A stretch of 64,000 nucleotides of DNA from Chthoniobacter flavus (GCA_945861435.1 CAMAUX010000024.1:1-64000); one strand, 5' to 3'; positions 52,463 to 64,000 are shown, counted from the stretch's first letter. The notes: generated by a model from the sequence alone, not told the origin. Program-made: numbers and translations.

Positions 52463-54325
52463 ATGACCGAGCGTCAGAGACTTCCGCGGGTGTCCGGGCG
52501 GGTGAGCGCAATTACCTGCGCCCTGATTTTATGCGGTTGCAGCGGCTTGCATCCGAAGCCCATGGGCTCGAAAGACCTGCTGGCAAGGACGCAGGCGGAT
52601 GCTTTGGAGATCCGCAAGGATGTGGCGCCTATCCATGCGCCGTTGACGTTGGAGGAGGCGCTTGCGCGTGCGCTCAAGTACAATCTGGATCGCCGCGCCA
52701 AGCTGATGGAGGAGTCGCTGGCCTTGGGGCAGCTCGATGTCACCAAGTTTGACATGCTCCCGAAATGGATCCAGCAGGCGGGCTATTCCTGGCGGGACAA
52801 TGAACGGATCAGCAACAGCCGCGATCCGGCCACGAACACGGCGGTTCCGAACCGGTTTATTTCGTCTGATCGGGAGCATTACACCAAGGAGCTTGGAGCC
52901 AGTTGGAGTTTGCTCGATGTGGCGCTGGGATATTACGGATCCAAGCAGCAGGCGAACCGGTATCTGATTGCTTCGGAAAAGCGGCGCAAGGCTCTGCATT
53001 TGCTGATGCAGGACGTGCGCTCGGCATTTTGGCGGGCGGCGAGTGCCCAGTTGCTCAAGGATGACGTGGCCAAGATTATTGCTTTGGCAGAGGAAGCGCT
53101 GAGCGATTCGAGGACGGCTGCTGAAGAGCGGGTGAAGGCGCCGTTGGATGCGCTGCGGTATCAGAGGCAGTTGTTGGAGAACCTGAGGTTGCTGTCGTCG
53201 ATCGAGCAGGAGCTGTCTTCCGCGCAGGTGGATCTGGCTTATTTGATCAACGCGCCGGTGGGTCAGCCGATCCGGATTGCCGAGGGGGAGTTGAAGAACA
53301 CGAGTGGCGCCGTGTTGGAGATTTCTATCGAGCGGCTCGAGGAGGCTGCGCTGGCGCAGAATGCGGAGTTGCGCGAGCAGCATTACAATGCGCGGATTGC
53401 GAGGGAGGAGGCGCGCCGCACGTTGATCCGGTTGTTTCCGAATGTCGTATTCAACTACGGGACGAAGTACGACTCGGACAGCTATCTTGTGAACCGGGTC
53501 TGGACTGAGGCTGGGGCCCAGTTGTCGTTCAATATCTTCAATCTACTGACGGGTCCGACGCAGTTGAAGCTGGCGAAGGCGGGGGTGAAACTGGCGGATC
53601 AGAGGCGTGTTGCGACGCAAATGGGGGTGATTGCGCAGGTGCATCTTGCGCGCATGAATTTGGTGAATGCGAAGAGCCAGTTCGAGCGCGCTAATGAGAT
53701 CTATAATACCGACAAAAAGATCTCGGACTTGATGCGCAATCGGGAAGCTGCGCAGGCCCAGAGCAAGCTGGACATGGTCAGCAACGAGACAGCCACTATT
53801 CTGAGCCTGCTGCGTCGTTACCAGGCTCTGGCACAGGTGCAAACGGCTGAGAACCGTCTGGTGGCCACGCTGGGAGTGGAGCCTCCCATTGGCAGCACCC
53901 ACGAGTTGGAACTGGGCGAGCTCAAGAGGCAGCTGAAGAAGTCATTGGATCAGCCATGGGGTTCGTTGGGTGCCAAGGCAGGTGCTCCTGCGGAATCGCC
54001 CAAAAAGGCTGCGGTCAAGGCGGCGGCGCACGGGGAGAAGGCGGCCAAGGCGGTTGAGGCGGACGGGGCGAAGGCAGTCGATCCGGCGGGGGAGGAGTCG
54101 CCCAAAAAAGCGGCGGGAGAGACCACGCTGCGTGTGGAGAAGTCGGTGGAAGCGGGCAAGGCAGACGGGGCGAAGCCAGCGGAACCGGCTGGGGATAAGA
54201 CGCCCAAAAAGGATGTGGTCAAGGCGGCGGCGGATGGGAAGAAGCCGGCGGAAGGGGTTGGGACAGATGGGGTGAAGCCAGCGGAGCCGTCTGGTGGGAA
54301 GGCAGCTTCAGAAGGTCCGAAGTAA
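52463..54325 (+). CDS. TolC-family outer membrane efflux lipoprotein with Lys/Ala/Pro-rich tail
   Basis: A 620-residue outer membrane channel protein. The signal ends in a lipobox-like ALILCGCSG. Repeated OEP helical hairpins are visible (PLTLEEALARALKYNLDRRAKLMEES; LDALRYQRQLLENLRLLSSIEQELSSAQVDLAYLI; and FERANEIYNTDKKISDLMRNREAAQAQSKLDM). From about residue 490 the chain becomes a low-complexity tail rich in Lys, Ala, Pro and Glu, with repeated KAAEPAG-type units. Start ATG 52463 chosen; upstream frame is not coding-like. Followed eight bases later by an adaptor gene; together the pair form the outer part of a type I-like export channel. Confidence 0.85.
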   Translation: MTERQRLPRVSGRVSAITCALILCGCSGLHPKPMGSKDLLARTQADALEIRKDVAPIHAPLTLEEALARALKYNLDRRAKLMEESLALGQLDVTKFDMLPKWIQQAGYSWRDNERISNSRDPATNTAVPNRFISSDREHYTKELGASWSLLDVALGYYGSKQQANRYLIASEKRRKALHLLMQDVRSAFWRAASAQLLKDDVAKIIALAEEALSDSRTAAEERVKAPLDALRYQRQLLENLRLLSSIEQELSSAQVDLAYLINAPVGQPIRIAEGELKNTSGAVLEISIERLEEAALAQNAELREQHYNARIAREEARRTLIRLFPNVVFNYGTKYDSDSYLVNRVWTEAGAQLSFNIFNLLTGPTQLKLAKAGVKLADQRRVATQMGVIAQVHLARMNLVNAKSQFERANEIYNTDKKISDLMRNREAAQAQSKLDMVSNETATILSLLRRYQALAQVQTAENRLVATLGVEPPIGSTHELELGELKRQLKKSLDQPWGSLGAKAGAPAESPKKAAVKAAAHGEKAAKAVEADGAKAVDPAGEESPKKAAGETTLRVEKSVEAGKADGAKPAEPAGDKTPKKDVVKAAADGKKPAEGVGTDGVKPAEPSGGKAASEGPK

Positions 54326-54333
54326 TGTGAGAT

Positions 54334-55095
54334 ATGATGCGCCGCATTTGTATCAGTGGCTTATGCGCTCTGTTCATTTGCCGGGCATTTGGGCAATCCC
54401 TTCCGGAGGTCGGGAGGCCGGTTCTTGAGCGGCAGGAGATTCGCGCGCAGCTGACGCCGAGGCGTTACACCACGATCGCTTCTGAAATTGGCGCGAAGAT
54501 CATCCGGATTTCTGTGGAGGAAGGTGGTGCGTTCAAGGCGGGTGAGCTGCTGGTGAGCTTCGACTGCGCGCTTCAGGGGGCGCAGTTGAAGAAAGCGCAG
54601 GCTGAGCAGGATTCAGCGCAACAGACTTACACTGCGAACAAGCGTCTGGCCGAGTTGAATTCCATTGGTCAACTGGAGGTGGAGCTTTCTCTGAGCGCAT
54701 TAAACAGGGCAAAGGCGGAGGTGAGTTGCTGTGAGGCTGTGTTGTCGAAGTGCGAGGTTACGGCGCCTTTTGGAGGGCGTGTGGCTGAACAGAAGGTGCG
54801 CGAGCAGCAATATGTTCAGGCCGGGCAGCCTTTGCTGGACATTATAGACGATGGCGTTCTGGAGATTGAATTTCTTGTTCCATCCCACTGGCTGAACTGG
54901 CTCAAGGTGGGTGAGGCGTTCGAGGTCCAGATTGACGAGACGCGCAAAACGTACCCTGCGCGGTTCATCCGCATCGGAGCGCGTGTGGATTCTGTGAGTC
55001 AGTCCATCAAGGTGGCCGGCGCCATTGATGGGAAGTTTCCTGAACTAATGGCGGGGATGAGTGGCAGTGTGCAGGTTCCTCAGCCCGCCAAATGA
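54334..55095 (+). CDS. HlyD-like periplasmic adaptor (membrane fusion) protein
   Basis: A 253-residue exported protein (signal MRRICISGLCALFICRAFGQ). Barrel-sandwich/lipoyl half (IIRISVEEGGAFKAGELLVSFDC), a short coiled-coil hairpin (ALQGAQLKKAQAEQDSAQQTYTANKRLAELN), a second lipoyl half (CEVTAPFGGRVAEQKVREQQYVQAGQPLLDIID) and a beta-barrel. Shorter than RND/MacA adaptors (about 370), with a very short hairpin. It lies between the TolC-like gene and the giant gene, all same strand; no ABC transporter is in the window. Confidence 0.82.
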   Translation: MMRRICISGLCALFICRAFGQSLPEVGRPVLERQEIRAQLTPRRYTTIASEIGAKIIRISVEEGGAFKAGELLVSFDCALQGAQLKKAQAEQDSAQQTYTANKRLAELNSIGQLEVELSLSALNRAKAEVSCCEAVLSKCEVTAPFGGRVAEQKVREQQYVQAGQPLLDIIDDGVLEIEFLVPSHWLNWLKVGEAFEVQIDETRKTYPARFIRIGARVDSVSQSIKVAGAIDGKFPELMAGMSGSVQVPQPAK

Positions 55096-55152
55096 GTAGT
55101 GGAGTGATTGAGATAACACGCCTGTATCTGTGTCAGGTCAGCGGAGAGCCCA

Positions 55153-58100
55153 ATGAACAACCATCCGAATCGTCAGACCAAAGAAGGTAAATCGAGCGGG
55201 GGGAAACCCGCCCGGAAACTGGTTCGTCGCGCTCCGGCGGCGATGGCGCTCGAGCCGCGGTTTATGTTCGATGGTGCGGCTGCGAAGGATGTGGCGGGTT
55301 TGGTGGATAAACCGGCGCAGGATGTGCGCGCCGCAGCCACTGCACCGGTGACTCCTGAGATTTTGAAAATCGCGCAGCCCGCGGAGAAGTACTCTTCCGT
55401 ACTTACGGCGGCGGAGGCGGAGGTGCAGCGCGTGGTGATGAGTTTTCTGGCACAACCCGATGCGCAGGTGCAGTTGTTTAGTCTGTTCAACGGCGGGCGT
55501 ACGGAGCGGACGGCTGAATGGCAGGAGCGTGCGAATGCGCTGCTGCAAGGGGTGGGGCGGGGGGAGTTTAGTGTCCGTGTTTCGTTGTTAAGCAAGGATG
55601 GCCTTCAAGGCGCCAAGGGTGCGTTTTCAAGAGAGGGGACGGATGGGACGCCTGTGATCTATCTGAGCCAGGATTGGTTGGCGGAGGGGGTGACTCCGGG
55701 TGCTTTCTCTTTTCAAGGAACGCCGACGGTGAACGATGTGCAGAGGTATGAAGAGCGGGCTAACGCGGAATCGGTGGCCCGGGTGCTCGTGGAAGAGTTG
55801 GGGCATGCCATCGACGCAAATTTGAATGGGAGCGGCGATACACGCGGGGATGAGGGCGAGCAGTTCGCCCGCGTGCTTCTGGACCATGTGAAGGCCAGTG
55901 AGAAATCGGCGACGTCCAACCGGGATGACCATGGTGTTTTGCAACTGGATGGGCGGTCTGTGGACGTGGAGTTTGCGGTGTCAACGGATACGGATGGCGA
56001 TGGCGTTTCCGACGCCACGGATGTGGACGACGACAACGACGGTCTTCTGGACGACTACGAAGTGCCGCTGAGGTTTTTATGGGCGACCTATACCAGCACC
56101 ATTACTGGGGCGACCAATACGGTCCGGGGAACGCTGGCGGGTTCGAACTTCACCTACACGCTGACCAACCTTGGGGGTGGTGCGATGAATCTGTCGGCTG
56201 GATATGGTGTCTTCAATGGCCAGTTGTTCCCAGCGAGCTACAACGTTCCCGTTACTGACCTGACGATTGCCAATCTCTATGCGTCCAATAACACGCTGGT
56301 ATTTGACACTCCTATCTTTAACCCGTCGTTGATGTTTGCGTCGGTGGGGAATCCGGGACTGAACGTCGGTATTACTTTCGACCGTCCCGTAACTGTTGAT
56401 TTCAGCCAGAGTGTCACGATCAATTCCCCGACGAGCGTGACCGGGCGGGAAGGCTATTTGATTGCGCGCCTGAGCGGGGAGATCAGCAGCTTTTCGTTCA
56501 GGTACGAGAACGACGAGACCTATTGCAACTTTGCGTTCGGGTCGTACACGCGGGCCCTGGGTCTCGACACGGATGGGGACGGCAAGCCGAACCATCTGGA
56601 TATCGACTCTGACAACGACGGCATCCCGGACAACGTCGAGTTCCAGCGGACAAGCGCCTATATTGCGCCTTCCGGAATTGATGCCAACGGGGATGGTGGT
56701 GACGATGCGTATGCGACGCTGACGCCTGTGGATACGGATTCCGACGGCACCAAGGATTACATCGACTCGGACAGTGACAATGACGGGACGGCGGACATTG
56801 CGGAGCGTTACGATGGGCAGCCCACGACGCGCACTTCGACAGCGGACACGGATGGCGATGGGTTGCTGGACATTTTTGAAGGCTCAAACGTCAACGATGG
56901 GTTTGATGTGAATGATGAGACCCTGACCGGGAGCAGCTTTAATCTTGGCCGCTTTACGGGGGTGAACGCCAACGGGAGTAATGCGGTGGCGCTCAGCGGT
57001 GACCTGCTTTTCCGGACGAATGTGCCATTTACGGTGACTTCGATCAGCGTGAATGAGGCGTCTCCGTACGGGGTGTTTGAGGTGGCTGGAGCGCCTTGGC
57101 AGGTGGCGCGGTACGCGCTGGTGGCGGGCACGAGTAACTCGGCCACTGGGGGCGGGGTGGACTACGGCACAGCGAGCGGCAGTGGGTTGGAGTATTCGAC
57201 TGATAACGGAGTGAGTTGGAGCAGTTACGTGAGCAATGCGTCCATCTCGATGAACAGTAGCGGGAGGATGCTGGTGCGCACGCCGATCGCGAACGACTCC
57301 ATTAGTGACTCGGCTGAGACCTTCAGGCTGCAGGTGATCAACGCTGCCGGCGGATCGGTTTATGGCGTTGGAACGATCCGGGACGACGCGACAGGAGACG
57401 TTTTCAATACGGATGGGACGACGGACCCCACTGCCTCCAAGAACGATGACCGGGTGCTGGCGATCACCAATCCGACTGTGAACGAGAACTCTCCGTATGT
57501 GGTGTTCACGGTGAGTGGGCAGGAAGGGCAGAGAGGAGTTCTGACCTACTTCAACACAACGACCACCGGGCTGACCAATCTGGAGTATTTTGATGGCACC
57601 ACATGGCAGGCTTACACCACCGGGGCTGTGCTGACATTACCCACCGTCGGCGGTTCTATTAATGGCGAAGCTTCCAGTATTCTGGTGCGTATCGCGCTCA
57701 CTCCTGAGCTGGATTCAGTGCTTGAGAGCAGCGAGTCGTTTAAGTTGGTGGCAACCACGACGAGCGGCGTGGTGAGTTCGGGTGGCATCGCAAGCATCGT
57801 GGACACCGGATCAGGCACGATCTTCAATGCGGATGGGACGACGGACGCCGTGTCGATGAAGGACGACGACCGGGTGCTCACAGTCACTAGTCCCAGTGTG
57901 AATGAGGCATCGCCCTATGCGGTTTTCGAAATTTCCGGGGGTGCGAATCAGCTGACCACATTAGCCCTGGCGGCCGGGCTTACCAATCCTGCGACGGATT
58001 TGGGGGGTGACTATGGGGCGGCCAGCGGAACCGGCCTTCAGTATTACAATGGCTCGACGTGGCTGACCTACACCAGTGGGTATGTGGCTTTGAACGGCAG

Positions 58101-61100
58101 TGGAAAATTGCTGGTGCGGACCCCGATGATCAATGACGCGACCAGTGACTCGGGCGAGACATTCCGGCTGCTTGTTGGGAACACGGGCGGGGTCGGCGGT
58201 TCAGGGACGGCGACCATTCAGGACGATGGAACGGGGACCGTTTTTAAGACGTCGGATGGCACGGCAGACTCGACCGCGGTGAAGGATGATGAGCGGTTGC
58301 TGACAGTCACCAGCAGCGTCACTGTCAACGAAGGGTCACCTTATGCGGTGTTCGAGGTCTCGGGAGCTGCTGGTCAGTTTACGAGCTTGGCGCTGGCAGC
58401 GGGGCTGACGAATTCGGCCACTGGTTCCGGCACTGACTACGGTGCAGCCAGTGGGTCGGGTCTTCAGTATTCGAGTAATAACGGCTCGACATGGACTGCC
58501 TACACCAGTGGGTCGTTTGTGGCCTTGAGTGCCAGTGGGAAGTTGCTGGTGCGGGCGACGATTGTGAATGACTTGATTAGTGACACTGACGAGACATTCC
58601 GATGGATCATCGCGAACACGGCGGGGTCAAGCGCGACTGGGACTGCGACCATTCAAGACCAAGCAACGGGCGACATCTTTAATACGGATGGGACGATCAA
58701 CACGACGGCGACCAAGGACGATGACCGGGCGCTGAGTGTCACCAGCGTAATCGTCAACGAAGCCTCACCCTATGCGGTGTTCGAAGTTTCCGGAGTGGCC
58801 GGTCAGTTGACGAGCCTGGCTCTGGCGGCCGGGCTTACGACGCCTGCCACGGGTGCGGGCACGGACTACGGAGCCGCCACTGGAACGGGCCTTCAGTATT
58901 TTGATGGCACGACATGGACGACCTATACCAGTGGGGTGTATGTGGCCTTGGACGGCAGTGGGAAGTTGCTGGTGCGCACAGCGATCGTGAATGACGCGAT
59001 CAGTGACAATGGCGAGAAATTCCGATTGTTAGCCAGCAACACGGGTGGGTCTGCGGCGACAGGGAATGCGACGGTTCGCGACGACGCACAGGGGGATATC
59101 TTCAAGGATGATGGGACGACGGATTCTGCCGCTGTGAAGGACGATGACCGTGTGCTGGCAATTACCAATCCAACCGTCAATGAAGCCTCTCCTTATGTGG
59201 TGTTTACTGTGAGTGGCGAGGAAGGGATGCGGGGGGTTCTCACTTTCGCAAACACAACAACCACCGGGCTGACAAATCTGGAGTATTTCGACGGCACCGC
59301 TTGGTTGGCCTACAATTCTGGAGATATTTTGACTTTGCCGACGGTGGGCGTGGCCAACAATGGCGAGGCTTCCAGTATTCTGGTTCGTATCGCGCTGAGT
59401 CCTGAGCAGGATACAGCGCTTGAGAGCAGCGAGTCGTTTAAGTTGGTGGCAACCACGACCAGCGGCGTGCTGAGTTCGGGTGGCATTGCCACTATCGTGG
59501 ACACCGGATCAGGAACGATCTTCAATGCGGATGGGACGACGGATGCCGTGTCGACGAAGGACGATGACCGGGTGCTCACTGTCACCAGTCCCAGTGTGAA
59601 TGAGGCATCGGCCTATGCAGTCTTCGAAATTTCCGGGGGTGCGAATCAACAGACCACCTTAGCGCTGGCGGCAGGGCTTGTGAATCCTGCGACGGATTTG
59701 GGGGTCGACTATGGCGCGTCTACTGGAACCGGACTTCAGTATTCCAGTAACAGTGGCGTGACATGGACCACCTACACCAGTGGGTTGGTGTCCTTGAACA
59801 GCAGTGGGAAATTGCTGGTGCGAACCCCGATGATCAATGACGCGACCAGTGACTCGGGCGAGACATTCCGGCTGATTGTTGCGAACACGGGCGGAACCAG
59901 CGGTTCAGGGACGGCGACCATTCAGGACGATGGATCGGGGACGATCTTTAAGACGGATGGCACGGCAGACACCACTGCGGTCAAGGACGATGAGCGGTTG
60001 CTGACAATCACCAGCAGCGTAACTGTCAACGAAGCGTCGCCCTATGCGGTGTTTGAAGTTTCGGGGGCTTCGGGTCAGTTGACGAGCTTGGCGCTGGGCG
60101 CGGGGCTGACGAATCCCGCCACGGGTTCAGGCACTGACTACGGTGCAGCCAGCGGGACGGGGCTTGCGTATTCGAGTAATAACGGCACGACATGGACGGC
60201 CTACACCAGTGGGTACGTGGCCTTGAGTGCCGGTGGGAAATTGCTGGTTCGGGCGACGGTGGTGAACGACTTGATCAGTGACGCGGGTGAGACATTCCGA
60301 TTGATCGTCGCGAACACGGCGGGGACAACCGCGGCTGGGACGGCAACCATTCAAGACGACGCAACGGGCGACATTTTCAAGACGGATGGGACGACGAACA
60401 CGACAGCCACCAAGGACGATGACCGTGCGCTGACGGTGACTAGCCCGACCGTAAACGAAGCCTCACCGTATGCGGTATTCGAGATTTCGGGGGCGGCGGG
60501 TCAATTGACGAGTCTGGCTCTGGCCGCCGGGTTGACGACGCCTGCCACGGGTGCGGGCACGGACTACGGAGCCGCCACTGGAACGGGTCTTCAGTATTTT
60601 GATGGCACGACATGGACGACGTACACCAGCGGGAATGTGGCCTTGGATGGCAGTGGGAAGTTGCTGGTGCGCACAGCGATCGTGAACGACGCGATCACTG
60701 ACAATGGCGAGAAATTCCGATTGTTAGCCACCAACACGGGGGGAAGCGTCGCAACCGGGACGGCGACCATTCGTGACGACACTACAGGGGACATTTTCAA
60801 GGATGATGGGACGACGGATTCCGTCGCCGTGAAGGATGATGACCGTGCGCTGACAGTCACCAGCCCCAGCGTGAACGAAGCATCACCCTATGCGGTGTTC
60901 GAAGTTTCGGGAGTGGCGGGGCAACCGATGACTCTCGCCCTGGCTGCAGGACTGACGAGCCCTGCCACGGGTTCGGGTGTGGATTACGGAACGGCCAGCG
61001 GAAGCGGGTTGGAGTATTTTGATGGCGCGGCATGGCAGGCGTACACCGGAGGCATTGTGTCCTTGAACGGGAGTGGGAAGTTGCTGGTGCGCACAGCGAT

Positions 61101-64000
61101 CGTGAACGACTCGGTCAGTGATAACGGCGAGAAATTCCGATTGTTGGCCACCAATAACGGGGGCGGTGTCGCTACCGGGACGGCGACGATTCGCGACGAC
61201 GCAACGGGGGACATTTTCAAGGATGATGGGACGACGGACTCGACCGCGCTCAAGGAGGATGACCGGGTGCTGACAGTCACCAGCCCCAGTGTGAATGAAG
61301 GCTCGCCCTATGCGGTGTTTGAGGTTTCGGGAGTGTCGGGTCAGTTGACCAGTCTTGTGCTGGGAGCTGGGCTGACGAGTCCTGCCACGGGTGCGGGCGT
61401 GGATTACGGCACAGCGAGCGGAAGCGGCCTTGAGTATTCGAGTAATAGTGGGGCGACATGGCAGGCTTACACCAGTGGGACTGTGGCCTTGAATGGGAGT
61501 GGGAAGTTGCTGGTGCGAACGGCGATCGTGAGCGACTCGACTAGTGACTCGGGCGAGACATTCCGATTAATCGCCACGAACACGGGGGGCACGAGTGCCA
61601 CAGGGACGGCGACCATTCAAGACGATGGAACAGGGACCATCTTTAAGACGGATGGCACCGCAGACTCGGGCGCGGTCAAAGATGACGATCGGTTGCTCAC
61701 AGTCACCAGTCCGACTGTGAACGAGGCATCACCCTATGTGGTGTTTGAAATTTCGGGGGCGGCCGGTCAGTTGACGAACCTGGCTCTGGGCGTCGGGCTT
61801 AGTAATCCCGCCACGGGCTCTGGCACTGATTACGGTGCAGCGAGTGGTACGGGTGTTCAGTATTCGAGTAATAACGGCTCGACATGGAATACCTACACCA
61901 GTGGGTATGTGGCCTTGAGCGCCAGTGGGAAGTTGTTGGTGCGGACGGCGATCGTGAACGACTTGATCAGTGACCCGGACGAGACTTTCCGGCTGGTTGT
62001 TGCGAACACGGGGGGCGCAAGCGCGGTTGGGACCGCAACCATCAAGGATGACGGAAAGGGCGACATCTTTAAGACGGATGGGACGACAAACACGACGGCC
62101 ACCAAGGACGATGACCGGGCGCTGACGGTCACTAGCCCGACCGTAAACGAAGCCTCGCCGTATGCGGTGTTCGAGATTTCGGGGGCGGCGGGTCAATTGA
62201 CGAGTCTGGCTCTGGCGGCTGGGCTGACGACTCCTGCGACAGGGGGAGGCGCGGACTATGGGGCCTCTACTGGAACGGGCCTTCAGTATTTTGATGGCAC
62301 GACATGGACGACGTACACCAGCGGGAATGTGGCCTTGGATGGCAGTGAGAAGTTGCTGGTGCGCACAGCGATCGTGAACGACACGGTCACTGACAATGGC
62401 GAGAAATTCCGATTGTTAGCCACCAACACCGGTGGGGCGGCGGCCACAGGGACTGCGACCATTCGGGACGACACCACAGGGGACATCTTCAAGGATGATG
62501 GGACGACGGACTCCGTCGCGCTGAAGGATGACGACCGGGCGCTGACAGTTAACAGCGTCACTGTGAACGAAGCATCGCCCTATGCGGTGTTCGAAGTTTC
62601 GGGAGTGGCGGGGCAGCCGATGAGTCTCGCTCTGGCTGCAGGACTGACGAGCCCTGCCACGGGCTCTGGTGTGGACTACGGCACGGCCAGCGGAAGCGGT
62701 CTGGAGTATTTTGATGGCGCGGCATGGCAGGCGTACACGGGCGGCATTGTGACCTTGAACGGGAGTGGGAAGTTACTGGTGCGCGCAGCGATCGTGAATG
62801 ACACGGTCAGTGACAACGGCGAGATATTCCGATTGTTGGCCACCAATAACGGGGGCGGCGTGGCTACAGGGACTGCGACGATTCGCGATGACGCCACGGG
62901 GGATATTTTCAAGGCCGATGGGACGACGGACTCCACCGCCCTCAAGGAGGATGACCGCGTGCTGACAGTCACCAGCCCCAGCGTGAACGAAGCATCACCC
63001 TATGCGGTATTTGAGATTTCGGGAGTGGCGGGTCAGTTGACCAGTCTTGTGCTTGGAGTTGGGCTGACGAGTCCCGCCACGGGTGCGGGCGTGGACTACG
63101 GTGCCGCCAGCGGAAGCGGTCTGGAGTACTTTGATGGCGCGGCATGGCAGGCCTACACCGGAGGGAATGTGGCCTTGAACGGGAGCGGGAAGTTGCTGGT
63201 GCGAACGGCGATCGTGAACGACACGAGCAGTGACTCTGGCGAGACATTCCGATTAATCGCCACGAACACGGGGGGTACGAGTGGGACGGGGACGGCGACT
63301 ATTCAAGACGATGGAGCAGGGACCATCTTTAAGACGGATGGCACCGCAGACTTGGGCGCGATCAAGGATGACGAGCGGTTGCTTACAGTCACCAACCCGG
63401 CTGTGAACGAGGCATCACCCTATGCGGTGTTCGAAGTGTCGGGGGCGGCCGGTCAGCTGACCACCCTGGCGCTGGGCGCCGGGCTTACGAATCCTGCCAC
63501 GGGTTCCGGCACTGATTACGGTGCATCCACAGGGACTGGTCTGGAGTATTCCAGTAATAATGGCGGGACGTGGACTACTTACACCAGTGGTTATGTGGCC
63601 TTGGGTGCCAGTGGAAAGTTGCTGGTGCGCACAGCGATCGTGAACGATTTGATCGGGGACACGGACGAGACATTCCGATTGATCGTCGCGAACACGGCGG
63701 GGACAAGCGCGACAGGGACGGCGGCCATTCAAGACGAAGGGGCGGGCGACATCTTCAAGACGGATGGGACGACGAATGCAACGGCCACCAAGGACGATGA
63801 CCGGTTGCTGACAGTGAGCAGCCCGAGCGTCAATGAGGGCTCGCCTTATGCAGTATTCGAGATTTCGGGGGCGGCTGGTCAGTTGACGAGCCTGGCTCTC
63901 GGTGCAGGACTGGCGAGTCCTGCCACGGGTGCGGGCACTGACTACGGAGCCCCCACTGGAACGGGTCTTCAGTATTTTGATGGCGCGACATGGCAGGCTT
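55153..64000 (+). CDS. Giant LEPR-type secreted surface protein (3' end beyond the window)
   Basis: At least 2,949 codons, no stop before the window ends. Start ATG 55153 with GGAG six bases upstream. In order: a basic N-terminus and the motif LEPRFMFDG (residues 33-41), an N-terminal signature of giant secreted proteins; a segment around residues 205-245 resembling a metalloprotease site, [13 protein letters not shown] then [12 protein letters not shown], in which the first His of HExxH is Glu (E214, E215, H218); a run of thrombospondin type 3-like calcium loops ([12 protein letters not shown] at 55985 on, and further ones to about 56880, [12 protein letters not shown] and [12 protein letters not shown]); then at least 17 Calx-beta-like repeats from 57049. 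Sits 57 bases after the HlyD-like gene. Role inferred: exported adhesin or coat protein. Confidence 0.85.
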   Translation, partial: MNNHPNRQTKEGKSSGGKPARKLVRRAPAAMALEPRFMFDGAAAKDVAGLVDKPAQDVRAAATAPVTPEILKIAQPAEKYSSVLTAAEAEVQRVVMSFLAQPDAQVQLFSLFNGGRTERTAEWQERANALLQGVGRGEFSVRVSLLSKDGLQGAKGAFSREGTDGTPVIYLSQDWLAEGVTPGAFSFQGTPTVNDVQRYEERANAESVARVLVEELGHAIDANLNGSGDTRGDEGEQFARVLLDHVKASEKSATSNRDDHGVLQLDGRSVDVEFAVSTDTDGDGVSDATDVDDDNDGLLDDYEVPLRFLWATYTSTITGATNTVRGTLAGSNFTYTLTNLGGGAMNLSAGYGVFNGQLFPASYNVPVTDLTIANLYASNNTLVFDTPIFNPSLMFASVGNPGLNVGITFDRPVTVDFSQSVTINSPTSVTGREGYLIARLSGEISSFSFRYENDETYCNFAFGSYTRALGLDTDGDGKPNHLDIDSDNDGIPDNVEFQRTSAYIAPSGIDANGDGGDDAYATLTPVDTDSDGTKDYIDSDSDNDGTADIAERYDGQPTTRTSTADTDGDGLLDIFEGSNVNDGFDVNDETLTGSSFNLGRFTGVNANGSNAVALSGDLLFRTNVPFTVTSISVNEASPYGVFEVAGAPWQVARYALVAGTSNSATGGGVDYGTASGSGLEYSTDNGVSWSSYVSNASISMNSSGRMLVRTPIANDSISDSAETFRLQVINAAGGSVYGVGTIRDDATGDVFNTDGTTDPTASKNDDRVLAITNPTVNENSPYVVFTVSGQEGQRGVLTYFNTTTTGLTNLEYFDGTTWQAYTTGAVLTLPTVGGSINGEASSILVRIALTPELDSVLESSESFKLVATTTSGVVSSGGIASIVDTGSGTIFNADGTTDAVSMKDDDRVLTVTSPSVNEASPYAVFEISGGANQLTTLALAAGLTNPATDLGGDYGAASGTGLQYYNGSTWLTYTSGYVALNGSGKLLVRTPMINDATSDSGETFRLLVGNTGGVGGSGTATIQDDGTGTVFKTSDGTADSTAVKDDERLLTVTSSVTVNEGSPYAVFEVSGAAGQFTSLALAAGLTNSATGSGTDYGAASGSGLQYSSNNGSTWTAYTSGSFVALSASGKLLVRATIVNDLISDTDETFRWIIANTAGSSATGTATIQDQATGDIFNTDGTINTTATKDDDRALSVTSVIVNEASPYAVFEVSGVAGQLTSLALAAGLTTPATGAGTDYGAATGTGLQYFDGTTWTTYTSGVYVALDGSGKLLVRTAIVNDAISDNGEKFRLLASNTGGSAATGNATVRDDAQGDIFKDDGTTDSAAVKDDDRVLAITNPTVNEASPYVVFTVSGEEGMRGVLTFANTTTTGLTNLEYFDGTAWLAYNSGDILTLPTVGVANNGEASSILVRIALSPEQDTALESSESFKLVATTTSGVLSSGGIATIVDTGSGTIFNADGTTDAVSTKDDDRVLTVTSPSVNEASAYAVFEISGGANQQTTLALAAGLVNPATDLGVDYGASTGTGLQYSSNSGVTWTTYTSGLVSLNSSGKLLVRTPMINDATSDSGETFRLIVANTGGTSGSGTATIQDDGSGTIFKTDGTADTTAVKDDERLLTITSSVTVNEASPYAVFEVSGASGQLTSLALGAGLTNPATGSGTDYGAASGTGLAYSSNNGTTWTAYTSGYVALSAGGKLLVRATVVNDLISDAGETFRLIVANTAGTTAAGTATIQDDATGDIFKTDGTTNTTATKDDDRALTVTSPTVNEASPYAVFEISGAAGQLTSLALAAGLTTPATGAGTDYGAATGTGLQYFDGTTWTTYTSGNVALDGSGKLLVRTAIVNDAITDNGEKFRLLATNTGGSVATGTATIRDDTTGDIFKDDGTTDSVAVKDDDRALTVTSPSVNEASPYAVFEVSGVAGQPMTLALAAGLTSPATGSGVDYGTASGSGLEYFDGAAWQAYTGGIVSLNGSGKLLVRTAIVNDSVSDNGEKFRLLATNNGGGVATGTATIRDDATGDIFKDDGTTDSTALKEDDRVLTVTSPSVNEGSPYAVFEVSGVSGQLTSLVLGAGLTSPATGAGVDYGTASGSGLEYSSNSGATWQAYTSGTVALNGSGKLLVRTAIVSDSTSDSGETFRLIATNTGGTSATGTATIQDDGTGTIFKTDGTADSGAVKDDDRLLTVTSPTVNEASPYVVFEISGAAGQLTNLALGVGLSNPATGSGTDYGAASGTGVQYSSNNGSTWNTYTSGYVALSASGKLLVRTAIVNDLISDPDETFRLVVANTGGASAVGTATIKDDGKGDIFKTDGTTNTTATKDDDRALTVTSPTVNEASPYAVFEISGAAGQLTSLALAAGLTTPATGGGADYGASTGTGLQYFDGTTWTTYTSGNVALDGSEKLLVRTAIVNDTVTDNGEKFRLLATNTGGAAATGTATIRDDTTGDIFKDDGTTDSVALKDDDRALTVNSVTVNEASPYAVFEVSGVAGQPMSLALAAGLTSPATGSGVDYGTASGSGLEYFDGAAWQAYTGGIVTLNGSGKLLVRAAIVNDTVSDNGEIFRLLATNNGGGVATGTATIRDDATGDIFKADGTTDSTALKEDDRVLTVTSPSVNEASPYAVFEISGVAGQLTSLVLGVGLTSPATGAGVDYGAASGSGLEYFDGAAWQAYTGGNVALNGSGKLLVRTAIVNDTSSDSGETFRLIATNTGGTSGTGTATIQDDGAGTIFKTDGTADLGAIKDDERLLTVTNPAVNEASPYAVFEVSGAAGQLTTLALGAGLTNPATGSGTDYGASTGTGLEYSSNNGGTWTTYTSGYVALGASGKLLVRTAIVNDLIGDTDETFRLIVANTAGTSATGTAAIQDEGAGDIFKTDGTTNATATKDDDRLLTVSSPSVNEGSPYAVFEISGAAGQLTSLALGAGLASPATGAGTDYGAPTGTGLQYFDGATWQA
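57049..64000 (+). repeat. ~141-residue repeat ([11 protein letters not shown]-type), 17 copies, with 4-copy higher-order period
   Basis: Repeats inside the giant gene. Each begins with [14 protein letters not shown]-like text and ends with a [10 protein letters not shown]-like linker. The VNE codons start at 57049, 57478, 57898, 58324, 58753, 59176, 59596, 60025, 60451, 60871, 61291, 61717, 62143, 62563, 62983, 63403 and 63829, spacing 420-429 bases. Resemblance (for example [50 protein letters not shown]) to Calx-beta domains is by pattern. A second-order period of four repeats (1,686-1,701 bases) is visible: see findings. Confidence 0.92.

Noticed and set aside
57424-63800. CRISPR array
   Set aside because: Although the repeats are regular, they are ~423-base in-frame protein repeats with no short constant repeat plus unique spacer pattern.

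Overview
The window is high-GC bacterial chromosome, most likely from a member of the Verrucomicrobiota (PVC group). The evidence is a PVC-type HEAT/heme-c protein, an ECF sigma factor coupled to a FecR-LamG membrane protein, a DUF1080 protein, class I lysyl-tRNA synthetase and FUR-like G/C-rich third positions that create many long antisense shadow ORFs. No species can be named from the sequence alone.

Layout. 1-5.2 kb: a 13-bp tandem array, then a deoxysugar module (lactonase, Zn-dehydrogenase, aldo/keto reductase, AraC regulator, sugar isomerase-like TIM barrel) that fits oxidative L-fucose-type catabolism. 5.3-10.9 kb: tRNA-Ile2(CAU), a second AraC regulator, and a tight four-gene N-acetylhexosamine operon (NahK-like kinase, ROK protein, PIG-L deacetylase, NagB) in which the PIG-L protein may stand in for NagA. 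11.4-13.8 kb: an ECF sigma factor with a membrane-anchored C-terminal domain, overlapped by a stand-alone relative of that domain. 14.0-14.2 kb: tRNA-Asn and an adjacent broken copy whose anticodon arm has been replaced. 14.3-26.3 kb: housekeeping genes (M28 peptidase, parB, lipoate ligase, gltX, aroE, and the operon nusA-infB-rbfA-nrnA-truB-ribF, whose 5' leader carries a predicted promoter followed at once by an intrinsic terminator).

26.6-33.9 kb: TPR protein, orphan response regulator, small hypotheticals, a calcium-repeat lipoprotein, class I LysRS, a GNAT acetyltransferase and larB. 34.0-41.2 kb: ECF sigma/FecR-LamG pair followed by a 1,039-residue PVC heme protein and a diheme oxidoreductase. 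41.4-51.1 kb: DUF1080 protein, MFS transporter, HtrA protease, and a VWA/BatA/DUF58 operon that lacks its usual MoxR ATPase next door.

51.1-64.0 kb: 1.3 kb of non-coding, repeat-rich DNA, then a TolC-like lipoprotein, a periplasmic adaptor and a giant gene that runs off the window. The giant protein opens with an LEPR-type motif, has a protease-like fold motif with one zinc ligand replaced, then thrombospondin type 3-like calcium repeats and at least 17 copies of a ~141-residue repeat, themselves arranged in a higher-order period of four (~1,692 bp). Together these three genes look like a dedicated type I-like export route for a giant surface protein.
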